A stretch of DNA of 49,654 bases from JANPJV01 sp031425695 (GTDB lineage Bacteria > Pseudomonadota > Gammaproteobacteria > Xanthomonadales > SZUA-5), in the NCBI GenBank assembly GCA_031425695.1, contig JANPJV010000024.1, positions 1 to 49,654 on the forward strand. The letters are read 5' to 3'. Below, one piece after another: positions 18,400 to 26,934 of this stretch. The notes beneath the pieces are model-generated. The model did no database searches and was not told the origin of the DNA. It saw only the letters and a program-made list of their open reading frames with translations. The position numbers and the translations under genes were made by a program. Positions within the stretch are counted from its first letter, which is position 1, and every line of letters starts with the position of its first letter.

Positions 18400-21300
18400 G
18401 TGAATCGACTGCACCGTTTCTGCACTGCTGCCGCTGGGTTGTCCATGTTGGCGCTTGCCTCGCAAGCATCAGCCGCCATCACCGTCTACACCACGCAAGC
18501 TTCGTACCTGGCGGCGATCTCATCCCCCGGCGTCGACAATTACACCGGCTTCTCGATCACGGGTGTCACCCCCAGCCCGATCACCAGGACCGCCGGCGCC
18601 TACGGGTACACGGGCACGGCAGCGGGTAACTTCTTCGGTGCGGGCACCGTTGCTGACCCCTGGTTGTCGACGAATACTGCGACCGACCCCATTACGTTCA
18701 ATGCCTTCACCGGTGGCACCATCCGTGGCGTCGGCGGACTTTTCTTCGGCTCGAATGTCTCAGGTGCGTTCCAGGCGGGCGACATCACCCTGACGGCAAC
18801 CGATGCTGGCGGTTCCACGACGGTGACCATCGTCGGGGCAACGACGACGAGCTTTCGCGGGTTTGTGTCCGACACCGGCATTACGTCGCTGGTAGTGGCG
18901 TCGGTGCCACCCGCCACCGGTTTCCTCTGGCCGACGGTTGATAACCTGACGCTTGGGTTGGCCGCGGCCGGTGCGACTGCTGATCTGTCGATCACCAAGA
19001 CCAACGGCACGGCAAACTCCACGCCGGGCACCAACACGACCTACACGATCACCGCCAGCAACGCCGGCCCCAGCGCCGCGACCGGCGCAACCGTGGTCGA
19101 CAACTTCCCCGCCGCCTGCACCACGGTCAACTGGACGTGCGTCGGCGCCGGCGCTGGCACCTGCACCGCAGCTGGCAGTGGCAACATCAACCAGACCGTC
19201 AACTTGCCGGTCGGTGGCAGTGTCACCTTCACCGCAGTTTGCGCGATTTCAGGCGCGGCTTCGGGCAACTTGACCAACACCGCAACGGTGGCAACGCCGG
19301 TTGGTACGACTGATCCGAACATGGCCAACAACAGCGCGACCGATACCGATACGCTCGGCGCGGTGGTGGTCAACGCGGACGTTTCGATCACCAAGACCAA
19401 CGGTGTTGCCAGTTCCACGCCAGGCACCAACACGACCTACGTCATCACTGCCAGCAACGCCGGTCCCGGTGCAGCCCCGGCTGCGATGGTCACGGATACC
19501 TTCCCGGCTGCTTGCGCGTCGGTCACCTGGACCTGTACGGGTGCCGCTGGTGGCACGTGTGTCGCCGCGGGCACCGGTAACCTCAGCCAGACGGTCGGCT
19601 TGCCGAGTGGCGCCAGCGTCACCTTCACCGCGATTTGTGCCTTGTCGCCGTCAGCTACCGGTTCGCTTTCGAACACGGCAACCATTGCCGCGGGTGCCGG
19701 CATCACCGATCCGACGCCCGGGAACAACAGCGCTACGGACACCGATACGCTGGTCGCTTCCGCCGATCTGGCGGTGACGATGACCGATTCGCCGGACCCG
19801 GTCGTGGCAGGAACCAACCTCACATACACGGTCACGGTGGTCAACAACGGTCCATCCGATGCGCAAGGCGTCAGCATCTCGCTGCCGTTGCCGGCTGGAA
19901 CGACCTTTGTATCTGCCACGCCCAGTGCGGGTGGTGTCTGCAACGCGACGAGCCCGGTGGTTTGCACGTGGGCCGGTCCGAGCGACCAGAATTCGCGGTC
20001 TGCGAACTTCAGTCGACTGGCGCCCACGGTGACCCGTACCGTGACCATCGTGGTCCTGGTGTCACCCGCCCAGGTCGGCAACCTGAGTGCGACGGTGACG
20101 GCCTCATCGGCAACGACTGATCCGGTCCCGGGCAACAATTCCGCGACCGCGACCACTGTCGTGCAGGGACAGGCTGATCTGTCCATCACCCTGACCGACA
20201 GTCCTGATCCGGTCACTGCTGGCAGCAACCTCACCTACGTCGCGACGCTGACGAACGGCGGCGTCTCCGATGCACAGAACGCATCGATCTCGCTGCCGCT
20301 GCCGGCCGGCACCACGTTCGTCTCGGCAACGCCGAGCGCGGGTGGTACCTGCAACGCGGCGAGCCCGGTGGTCTGCACCTGGGCTGGCGCCACGGCTTCG
20401 GGCGGCACCCGCACGGTGACAATCGTCGTCACGGTGTCTCCGGCGCAGGTGGCGGGCTTGAGCGCAACGGCGACGGCCTCTTCGGCGACGACGGATCCGG
20501 CTGCGGGCAACAACACCGCAACCGCAACCACCGGCGTGCAGGGTCAGGCTGATCTGTCGATCACGCTGACCGACAGTCCCGATCCGGTCACCGCGGGCAG
20601 CAACCTCACTTACGTTGCGACGCTTACCAACGGCGGCGTCTCCGATGCACAGAGCGCATCGATCTCGCTGCCGCTGCCGGCCGGCACCACGTTCGTCTCG
20701 GCAACGCCGAGCGCGGGTGGTACCTGCAATGCGGCGAGCCCGGTGGTCTGCACCTGGGCCGGCGCCACGGCACCGGGTGCGACGCGCACGGCGACCATCG
20801 TGGTCTCGGTGTCTCCGTCGCAGGTGGCAGGCTTGAGCGCAACGGCGACGGCGTCTTCGGCTACCGCGGATCCGGTTCCGGGCAACAACACGGCGACCGC
20901 GACCACTGCGGTGGTGGCGTCTGCCAACCTGGCGCTGACCTTGACGGCTTCCGCAGCACAGGTAGCGCTCAACGAGATCGTGACCTTTACGGCCACCAGC
21001 ACCAATCTTGGCCCGAGCGATGCGCAGAATGTCGTGGTCTCGATCACCCTGAGCCCGGACTTCCGCTTCAGTTCCTTCATGGCCAGCGCGGGCGCGGTCT
21101 GCACCGTGCCGCAGGTCGGGCTTTCGGGCGTGATCAGCTGCACCTGGGCCGGTCCGACCGCACCCGGCGCAACGCGCACGTTGAGCGTTTCGGCTTACAG
21201 CAACACGGCCGGCACGTCGTCGATCTCTGCCGCGACGAGTTCGCCGACGGCGGATCCAACGCCAGCCAACAACACCGTCAGCACGCCGGTGACCGTGGGC

Positions 21301-21402
21301 CAGGTGGCAGCGCCGATCCCGGCACTCGACCTGCGCGGCCTGCTGCTGCTGGCCATGCTGCTGGCGAGCCTTGGGCTCGTAGTCCTGCGTCGTCAGGACT
21401 GA
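18400..21402 (+). CDS. Surface protein with six DUF11 repeats and IPTL-type C-terminal signal
   Basis: A 1000-residue protein. The GTG at 18400 is favoured over an in-frame GTG at 18376 because AAAAGGGG lies seven bases before it and the signal peptide (FCTAAAGLSMLALASQASA) then has a normal n-region. Residues ~25-190 form a beta-rich exported domain (ITVYTTQASYL...). Six DUF11-type repeats start near residues 194, 326, 455, 592, 717 and 842. The C-terminus is IPALDLRGLLLLAMLLASLG followed by LVVLRRQD: a Pro-containing motif, membrane helix and Arg tail, matching the IPTL-CTERM class of putative sorting signals. Repeats 4 and 5 are almost identical. A strong terminator follows. Confidence 0.92.
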   Translation: MNRLHRFCTAAAGLSMLALASQASAAITVYTTQASYLAAISSPGVDNYTGFSITGVTPSPITRTAGAYGYTGTAAGNFFGAGTVADPWLSTNTATDPITFNAFTGGTIRGVGGLFFGSNVSGAFQAGDITLTATDAGGSTTVTIVGATTTSFRGFVSDTGITSLVVASVPPATGFLWPTVDNLTLGLAAAGATADLSITKTNGTANSTPGTNTTYTITASNAGPSAATGATVVDNFPAACTTVNWTCVGAGAGTCTAAGSGNINQTVNLPVGGSVTFTAVCAISGAASGNLTNTATVATPVGTTDPNMANNSATDTDTLGAVVVNADVSITKTNGVASSTPGTNTTYVITASNAGPGAAPAAMVTDTFPAACASVTWTCTGAAGGTCVAAGTGNLSQTVGLPSGASVTFTAICALSPSATGSLSNTATIAAGAGITDPTPGNNSATDTDTLVASADLAVTMTDSPDPVVAGTNLTYTVTVVNNGPSDAQGVSISLPLPAGTTFVSATPSAGGVCNATSPVVCTWAGPSDQNSRSANFSRLAPTVTRTVTIVVLVSPAQVGNLSATVTASSATTDPVPGNNSATATTVVQGQADLSITLTDSPDPVTAGSNLTYVATLTNGGVSDAQNASISLPLPAGTTFVSATPSAGGTCNAASPVVCTWAGATASGGTRTVTIVVTVSPAQVAGLSATATASSATTDPAAGNNTATATTGVQGQADLSITLTDSPDPVTAGSNLTYVATLTNGGVSDAQSASISLPLPAGTTFVSATPSAGGTCNAASPVVCTWAGATAPGATRTATIVVSVSPSQVAGLSATATASSATADPVPGNNTATATTAVVASANLALTLTASAAQVALNEIVTFTATSTNLGPSDAQNVVVSITLSPDFRFSSFMASAGAVCTVPQVGLSGVISCTWAGPTAPGATRTLSVSAYSNTAGTSSISAATSSPTADPTPANNTVSTPVTVGQVAAPIPALDLRGLLLLAMLLASLGLVVLRRQD
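20170..20919 (+). repeat. Near-identical 375-bp direct repeat inside the DUF11 gene
   Basis: The unit starting CAGGCTGATCTGTC at 20170 recurs at 20545, period 375 bases (125 codons). Long stretches are identical, for example from GGCGGCGTCTCCGATGCACA through the GGTGGTACCTGCAA segment, with only scattered differences. This implies a recent in-gene duplication. Confidence 0.9.
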
Positions 21403-21424
21403 ACGTAGCGCTTCATGTCGCATG

Positions 21425-21455
21425 AAAAAGGACGGCTTCGGCCGTCCTTTTTTTT
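21425..21455. terminator. Bidirectional intrinsic terminator
   Basis: GGACGGC (21430-21436), loop TTCG, GCCGTCC (21441-21447), flanked by five A and eight T so the stem extends through A-T pairs. The UUCG tetraloop and the A-/T-tracts make it work on both strands: it ends the DUF11 gene on the plus strand and the alkylation-repair gene (stop at 21506) on the minus strand. Confidence 0.95.
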
Positions 21456-21505
21456 GACCAGTGTTTTCCGGCTACGACACCATCCCGATCAGCGCAAACG
21501 AACTT

Positions 21506-22330
21506 TCAGCAGCGCAGGCGCAGGGGTTCGCGTGCGCGCTCGTGGGCGGCGGGACTGGAAAAGCCTTTGGAAAGCGAGTGCGCCCAGGCTTTGTCGATGG
21601 ACGCAACTGCGTCAGGGGTCTTGCATGAGTTGTCCCCATGGTCGATCGCCACCGGGCCGATGCGCTGTATCGCCGCGGTCGCGGCGAGGCGCAGCGACGG
21701 CGTGCGGCAGCCGATCGCGATCAGTGCACGGAGCATCGACAGACGCTGGTCGTTGTGGGCCCCATGGATGCCCGACTCGATCCGCGCGAGATGGTCGAGG
21801 AACCAGCCGTCCGCCAGGTCTTCATCGTTGAGCGCCAGCGATCCAACCGTTGTCCAGCCAAGCTCGCGCATGCCGACGTCGGCAGATTCGAGCCAGGCAG
21901 CTGCACGTGATGGGCCCCGTGCGCCCGCTACGGCCAGTGCAGCCACGTAGTCGCCGAAGCCGCGCTTGGACACGGTCTGCGCCCAATGGTCGAGCTCCGT
22001 GGTAGTCATCTGTGCGGGGTCGGCAACCTTGAGGGCGAGGTTGCGCGCGTCGAGATTGCCGGTTTGCCACAGCGCGCGGGCGAGCTCGTGGTCGATGCCG
22101 ATCGCCTTCCTGAGTGTCTGCAGCATCGCGTAACTGACGCCGAACATCGGCTCGGCTCCGCCGAAGCGGCGCCAGGTCTTGCGCGTCTGCTCGGTGCCAG
22201 CGGCCTCCAGCGCGCCCATGGCGTCGGCCAGGCTCATGCGCGCCTTGACCTTCTTGGGCTTCGAACTGGCCGTTCTTGCCGCCAGTGTTGGCGTTGACGG
22301 CGCATCGATTTTTGCGCGCTTGGTGGGCAT
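21506..22330 (-). CDS. AlkD-like DNA alkylation repair protein
   Basis: A 274-residue protein. The ATG at 22330 has GGGAGG upstream with good spacing; the frame runs on to 22516 without coding character. A basic Lys/Ala-rich N-terminal tail (MPTKRAKIDAP...KPKKVKARMS) precedes an all-helical body of HEAT-like repeats. Landmarks are 'RFGGAEPMFGVSYAMLQTLRKAIG', 'LARALWQTGNLDARNLALKVAD' and 'DYVAALAVAG', matching the DNA alkylation repair (AlkC/AlkD, PF08713-type) fold. In AlkD these flip out and excise N3/N7-alkylated purines without base stacking in a pocket. The N-terminal tail is an addition and might contact DNA. It is convergent with the DUF11 gene across the terminator. Confidence 0.85.
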   Translation of the reverse strand: MPTKRAKIDAPSTPTLAARTASSKPKKVKARMSLADAMGALEAAGTEQTRKTWRRFGGAEPMFGVSYAMLQTLRKAIGIDHELARALWQTGNLDARNLALKVADPAQMTTTELDHWAQTVSKRGFGDYVAALAVAGARGPSRAAAWLESADVGMRELGWTTVGSLALNDEDLADGWFLDHLARIESGIHGAHNDQRLSMLRALIAIGCRTPSLRLAATAAIQRIGPVAIDHGDNSCKTPDAVASIDKAWAHSLSKGFSSPAAHERAREPLRLRC

Positions 22331-22445
22331 GTGCGACCTCCCGGCGGTACAGCTTAGCGCGTGGTCTGGTGTTCGGCGAGCCGATGACGACGGCTTAGCG
22401 TGCGCCAGCCTGGCAGATTGGCGCGGGCCTGGCTCTGCCAGCCGC

Positions 22446-24026
22446 TCAACCCAGCGCGGTTCGCTTCGACCGCAACAGCAGCAATGCGAACACCGCGAGC
22501 AACAGATAACCACCACTCCACTGCAGCATCAACACCTGGTCGGCGCTGGAGAGCTGCCAGGGGAGATAAAGCGCGCCATCCGGACGCAGCGAATGGATCA
22601 AGCCAAAAGCGGTGAACATTGCACCAATACCGAGCGCGAGCACCGCGGCGCGGGCACGGCCATCGATCACCGCGACCGCAAAGCCGGCCCACACCATCGA
22701 CGTCAGGATGAAACCGTTGCCGAGGACGATGATCGTGAACAGGTCTGAACGCCCGTGGCTGGTGTCGTTCCAGAGGACCGCAAAGCGTTCGGGTGGCAAC
22801 ACGCTGGGGTCCGTCAAGTTGATGGCGACCATGCGCGCAATCGCCGGGAAGAAGCTGAAGACCACCGCTGCCGCGTAGATCGCGGGCGTTGCCGTAAAGG
22901 CCTGCACGGTGATGTTGATCGAGACATAGATCAGGATCGGCGCCAGCACCGCGAGCGGCAGCATGCCGACGAGCGCCGCGAGCAATCCGAGCATGCCGCC
23001 GACGCCGATGAAGATTCCGGTCGCGAGCGTATATCCGTAGCCTGCGCCCATTGCCTTGTATGCCGGTTGCCCGATGTATGGCGTGGTCTGCGCGACGCCA
23101 CCGCAGAAGCCAGCAATGAGCGTGGAGACCGCTTCGACCAGCAGGATGTCGCGCGTACGAAAATCGTCGCCGGCTGCCCGCGCACTTTCGGTCACATTGA
23201 TTCCGCCAACGACCATCAAGATGCCAAAAGGAATCAGCAGCGGGAGGTAGGTCACCGCGTCCGGCATGCCGGCCAGGAATCCGAGACTTGGCCAGGGGAA
23301 GTGGATGGCGAGACCGAGCGGAACCGGCGCACGATAGGCGCTGCCGAGCGCACCCAGGCCACCGAGGAGGTAGTAGAGCAGGGCGCCGATCGCGACCGCG
23401 AGCACCACCGACGGGACCCGCGCGAATCGGTATGCTGGCGCCAGCAGTACCAAAAGCACCAGTCCCAGGACAACGAAGCCCACGATCGGAACGCGCAGCA
23501 CCTCGATCAGCGGCAGGAAGCCCATCAGGACCAGCGCGATTCCGGCAATCGATCCCAGCAGTCCGGCGCGCGGAACGTGCCGCGTGACGAAGTCACCCGC
23601 AAATGCGAGCACGAGCTTGAGCAGGCCCATGATGACCAGCGAGGCCATGCCGAGCTGCCAGGTGCGCATCGCCGCAGTTTCTGGATCGAGCCCGACCTGC
23701 TTGAACGCGAGGAAGGCCGGCCCGAGGACCAGCAGTGCCATGCCAATCGAAGTCGGGGCATCGAGGCCGAGCGGCATCGCCGTGATGTCGCTCCGACCCA
23801 GACGTTGGCGCAGGCGCACTGCCATCCAGCTGTACAGGAGATTCCCGACCAGGACGCCGAGCGCCGTGCCGGGAAACATGCGGTTGAACACGACGTCCGC
23901 GGGAAATCCAAAAGCGCCGATCAGGACCGTCGCCATGAACGCAAGGATCGAGAGGTTGTCGACCACGAGGCCGAAGAACCCATTGATGTCGCCGGCGCGC
24001 GACGGGGTGGAATCAAGCTGGTGCAA
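22446..24026 (-). CDS. NCS2-type (xanthine/uracil, AzgA-like) membrane permease
   Basis: A 526-residue protein with about 13 membrane helices. The NCS2/AzgA pattern is visible in 'FGFPADVVFNRMFPGTALGVLVGNL', 'TAMPLGLDAPTSIGMALLVLGPAF' and 'GFCGGVAQTTPYIGQPAYKAMGAGYGYTLATG'. The family imports nucleobases with H+; AzgA members take purines, but the substrate here is not assured. It is longer than the usual ~430-480 residues, with extra helices at the C-terminus. The start is uncertain: TTG at 24026 heads the open frame but has no visible ribosome-binding site, and the next Met is at residue 31. It stands alone; no purine-metabolism gene adjoins it. Confidence 0.82.
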   Translation of the reverse strand: MHQLDSTPSRAGDINGFFGLVVDNLSILAFMATVLIGAFGFPADVVFNRMFPGTALGVLVGNLLYSWMAVRLRQRLGRSDITAMPLGLDAPTSIGMALLVLGPAFLAFKQVGLDPETAAMRTWQLGMASLVIMGLLKLVLAFAGDFVTRHVPRAGLLGSIAGIALVLMGFLPLIEVLRVPIVGFVVLGLVLLVLLAPAYRFARVPSVVLAVAIGALLYYLLGGLGALGSAYRAPVPLGLAIHFPWPSLGFLAGMPDAVTYLPLLIPFGILMVVGGINVTESARAAGDDFRTRDILLVEAVSTLIAGFCGGVAQTTPYIGQPAYKAMGAGYGYTLATGIFIGVGGMLGLLAALVGMLPLAVLAPILIYVSINITVQAFTATPAIYAAAVVFSFFPAIARMVAINLTDPSVLPPERFAVLWNDTSHGRSDLFTIIVLGNGFILTSMVWAGFAVAVIDGRARAAVLALGIGAMFTAFGLIHSLRPDGALYLPWQLSSADQVLMLQWSGGYLLLAVFALLLLRSKRTALG

Positions 24027-24179
24027 GCTGGGGCCTTGTTGTCGATAGGCAGCGCCATCATCGCATTCGGGGCCGTGGGTGTGCCGGCGAGTCTCGCAAG
24101 CATCTTGCTGCCCGCACGCGCCGCTGCCTTATCGGCGGGGGCAAATTCGGTCAGGGTAAGAAGGCTCGCGCGACACGAG

Positions 24180-25640
24180 TTACTCGAAGCCGTTCGCGAA
24201 CAATCCAGTCGCCCGTTCGAGGCAACCGAGATCCGCGGCGTTTGCAGATCGCGCGCGGCCGAGAATGTCGGTTGCCGGCACGTCGCTGCCTGGCGTCGCG
24301 GCGTCGAGGATCAGCGCATTCGCTGACGGCGTGCCATATTGAGTCACGAGCGCGACGAACGCGTCGCGGATCGTGCTGTAGCCGCCGTTGAACTGGCTCT
24401 GTGCCGGTAGCCAGTGTGGGGTTTGCACTCCAGTTTGCGCGGCAAGCCCGGGATCGGCTTCGATGCGGTTGGCGTCGTTGACGATATTGATGGCGTCAGC
24501 AGCGTCGAATGGCAACGCTGCGCCATTGTTCCAGTAGGCATTGCGCGTGAGGCTGCTCGGACGCAACGTCGAGAGGTCCGCCGGAATGGTGTCGGAGAAA
24601 TCCAGCATGGTACCGGTGGGGTCGCTGAAGACGTTGTGGACGAAACGGATCGCTTCCACTTGTGGGTTGGCGGCTTCGACATTCATGCGCGTGGCGAACG
24701 CATTCGCCGGCAGATTGCCGACCACGGTGTTGTGGCGAAAGACGATGTCGCGAGCACCCTTGACGCCGAGCGGCGAGCGCATCGTGTTACCGCTGTTGCC
24801 GAGCAGCAGGTTGTTTTCGACGATGCAGTCGAAGGCCTCGAAGTTGGCGGTGCCGTCCTCGCCGAACAGTACAAAGCCCGCGCCAGCCTCGCCTTCCCAG
24901 TTGAGAAAGAGATTGCGGCGGACCTGCACATTGCGCGCGCCGAGGTACTCGTCGTCACCGGCGTTCGAGTCCTTGACCACGATGTAGCTCGAGGTCGAGT
25001 TGGTATTGACGCGGCCGCTGGCCGCGAAATTGTTGAAGAACACATTGTCTTCGACGATCACGTCGTCGACGCTGTTGATGTCGATGTGCTCGTCCGAGCC
25101 GGTCTGGTTGTAGAAGAGATTACCGACGACGCGGATGCCGCTCGCGCCGTTGTTGATCTTGAGAATGTCGTTCCTGAAGCTGTCGTGCAGGATGTTGTTG
25201 CGCAGGGTGATGCGGCGGGTCTCGGTCGCGAAGCCGTCCTGGATCTGTACTACCAGCGCCGCGGCGCCCGCTCCGGTGTGTGCGATATCGAAATCCTCGA
25301 TGCTGATGCCTTCGACGTTCGCGTTGTCGTTGAAGATCGTCAGGACTGCCTCTGCTGCGCGCAACTGCGCCTGGTAGGGGATCTCCGAACGCACGGTGAC
25401 ACCCTGCGCGAACTGCCCCCGGATGCGGATGCGACCGGTGTAGACGCCCGGGCGCACCAGGACCAGGCTCTGGTCCGGCACCTGGTCAAGCGCGAAGGTG
25501 ATCGTGCGCCAGGGCGCGGCGAGGCTGCCGCCCGCCGCAGCGTCGACGCCATTGGTGGCGACATAGAAGGTCTGCTGCGCTTGAGCCGATGCTGTGCAGA
25601 GCAGCAAGACCCAGCAGGCGCGGGCCAGAAACTTTGCCAT
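24180..25640 (-). CDS. Exported right-handed beta-helix protein with NGFE tail
   Basis: A 486-residue protein. The ATG at 25640 follows GAGGAAAACCCG. Signal peptide MAKFLARACWVLLLCTASAQA. The opening 'TFYVATNGVDAAAGGSLAAPWRTI' is the hallmark N-cap of pectate-lyase-like/DUF1565 beta-helix proteins. It is followed by regular coils of the form 'NNILHDSF', 'GNLFYN', 'EDNVFFNN', 'RRNLFLNWEG', 'ENNLLLGNSG', 'RHNTVVGN', 'VHNVFSD', where Asn ladders are evident. Such folds bind or cleave polysaccharides, but no lyase Ca/Arg site can be assigned here. It ends ATGLFANGFE, a textbook example of the tail described in the findings. Monocistronic on present evidence. Confidence 0.88.
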   Translation of the reverse strand: MAKFLARACWVLLLCTASAQAQQTFYVATNGVDAAAGGSLAAPWRTITFALDQVPDQSLVLVRPGVYTGRIRIRGQFAQGVTVRSEIPYQAQLRAAEAVLTIFNDNANVEGISIEDFDIAHTGAGAAALVVQIQDGFATETRRITLRNNILHDSFRNDILKINNGASGIRVVGNLFYNQTGSDEHIDINSVDDVIVEDNVFFNNFAASGRVNTNSTSSYIVVKDSNAGDDEYLGARNVQVRRNLFLNWEGEAGAGFVLFGEDGTANFEAFDCIVENNLLLGNSGNTMRSPLGVKGARDIVFRHNTVVGNLPANAFATRMNVEAANPQVEAIRFVHNVFSDPTGTMLDFSDTIPADLSTLRPSSLTRNAYWNNGAALPFDAADAINIVNDANRIEADPGLAAQTGVQTPHWLPAQSQFNGGYSTIRDAFVALVTQYGTPSANALILDAATPGSDVPATDILGRARSANAADLGCLERATGLFANGFE

Positions 25641-25758
25641 CGGGTTTTCCTCGAGTTCGCCAAGGTCGAATGATGCGCCGGCAGTCGCCGGATCTCTCCG
25701 ACATACGTCGCAGAGTGCGCGCAGCTGACTTTACCGAGGTCGGTCCGTCGCGAACAGT

Positions 25759-26787
25759 TCAAGGCGTGAGTACGAGTTTTCCCACGCTGTGTCCGGATTC
25801 GATGCGCCGGTGCGCGTCCGCCACCTGCTCGAGGGGGAAGCTCTCAACCGGCAGCGGTTGCAGCTCGCCTGCCTCGAAGTGCCTGAGCAGCCAGCGCATG
25901 CCTTCGCGCAAGCGCGGTGCGTGTGACTGCAGGAAGCTCAAGTTAGCGGCCAGCACGCTGCGATTGTGCTGCGTCATCTGCAGCGGATTGAAGCGTGGGG
26001 TGCGCAGCCAGTCCCACGCGAGCCGCAGCCAATTCACGCGGCCGTTCCTGGGCAGCATGCTGTGGAAACCGTAGATCACCAGTCGGCCGGTCGGCGCCAG
26101 GTGATCGAAACTGCGGCGCAAGGTGGCAACTCCGTTCGCATCAAAAATGGCATCGAATCCCGCGGGTGCGATGGCGGCGGTCGCGGGCCAGAGCGGCGTG
26201 CTCGACTTGTCGATCACATGGTGCGCGCCCATGCGCCGGCAGTACTCGACCTTGTGCGCCGCACCGACCACACCGGTGACTTCGCAGCCGGCCAGGCGCC
26301 CGAGCTGTACCAGCGCCGAGCCGACGCCTCCCGCTGCCGAATGCACCAGCCAGCGCTCGCCGACGCGCGGATACAGCTGCTGGTGCACCATGAACCAGGC
26401 CGTGAGAAAGACCGTGGGTAGCGATGCGCCCTGCGCCATCGACAGGCCGGCAGGCAAGGGGAATGCCTGGTCAGCATCGACACAGACCATGCTGCTGTAG
26501 CCGTTGAACAGGGTGAGGCCGATGACTGCCTCGCCGAGGCGCGCGCGCTCGACCCCCGAGCCGATGGCATCGATGCGCCCGGCCACCTCGAATCCTGGCG
26601 TGATCGGGTAGCCATGCAGTTCCCGCGCAGATGCGTACAAGCCCATGCGCACGATGCCGTCTGCGTAGTTGACGCCACAAGCCTCCGCGGCGATGCGCAC
26701 CTGGCCCGCTGCCGGTTGCGGGTCCTCGGCTTGTTCGACGCGCAGGCGGTCGTAATCGCCCGGGTGGTGGATACGGATGCGTTTCAT
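25759..26787 (-). CDS. Zinc-independent MDR oxidoreductase (quinone oxidoreductase / VAT1-like)
   Basis: A 342-residue protein. The ATG at 26787 (MKRIRIHHPGDYDRL) is the natural family start; the open frame goes on to 27303 antisense to the SDR gene. The N-terminal GroES-like domain contains 'VRIAAEACGVNYADGIVRMGLYA' and 'PGFEVAGRI'. The nucleotide-binding part has HSAAGGVGSALVQLGRLAG, the NADPH motif of quinone oxidoreductases. Structural- and catalytic-zinc cysteine clusters are absent, as usual for the QOR/VAT1 branch. The reaction is NADPH-dependent reduction of quinones or enones; the actual substrate is unknown. It is divergent from the SDR gene across a paired palindromic element, so the two may share control. 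Confidence 0.9.
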   Translation of the reverse strand: MKRIRIHHPGDYDRLRVEQAEDPQPAAGQVRIAAEACGVNYADGIVRMGLYASARELHGYPITPGFEVAGRIDAIGSGVERARLGEAVIGLTLFNGYSSMVCVDADQAFPLPAGLSMAQGASLPTVFLTAWFMVHQQLYPRVGERWLVHSAAGGVGSALVQLGRLAGCEVTGVVGAAHKVEYCRRMGAHHVIDKSSTPLWPATAAIAPAGFDAIFDANGVATLRRSFDHLAPTGRLVIYGFHSMLPRNGRVNWLRLAWDWLRTPRFNPLQMTQHNRSVLAANLSFLQSHAPRLREGMRWLLRHFEAGELQPLPVESFPLEQVADAHRRIESGHSVGKLVLTP

Positions 26788-26823
26788 CGAACACAATCTA
26801 CCTGGACTGGCGCTCGTTGGCTT

Positions 26824-26899
26824 TTGGTGGGTCTGCGCTATGCGCGGACGCTTTGATCCACCACTGTAAAAGCGTCTGCGCGCAGCGCCGACCCACCAA
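26824..26899. repeat. BIME-like pair of inverted REP elements
   Basis: The left arm (26824-26854), TTGGTGGGTCTGCGCTATGC then GCGGACGCTTT, is mirrored by the right arm (26868-26899), whose reverse complement differs at only a few positions. Each arm also holds its own small palindrome (GTCTGCGC..GCGCGGAC). It lies exactly between divergent genes starting at 26787 and 26935, and overlaps their likely promoter zone. Confidence 0.9.
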
Positions 26900-26934
26900 C
26901 ACCGAGCACTTCTCGGAAAGCCCATACTTGCCCA

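Noticed and set aside
22755..24326. 523-codon plus-strand open frame across the permease gene
   Set aside because: Its product is almost entirely Arg/Asp/Glu/His/Gln, the usual antisense shadow of a hydrophobic membrane protein in GC-rich DNA.
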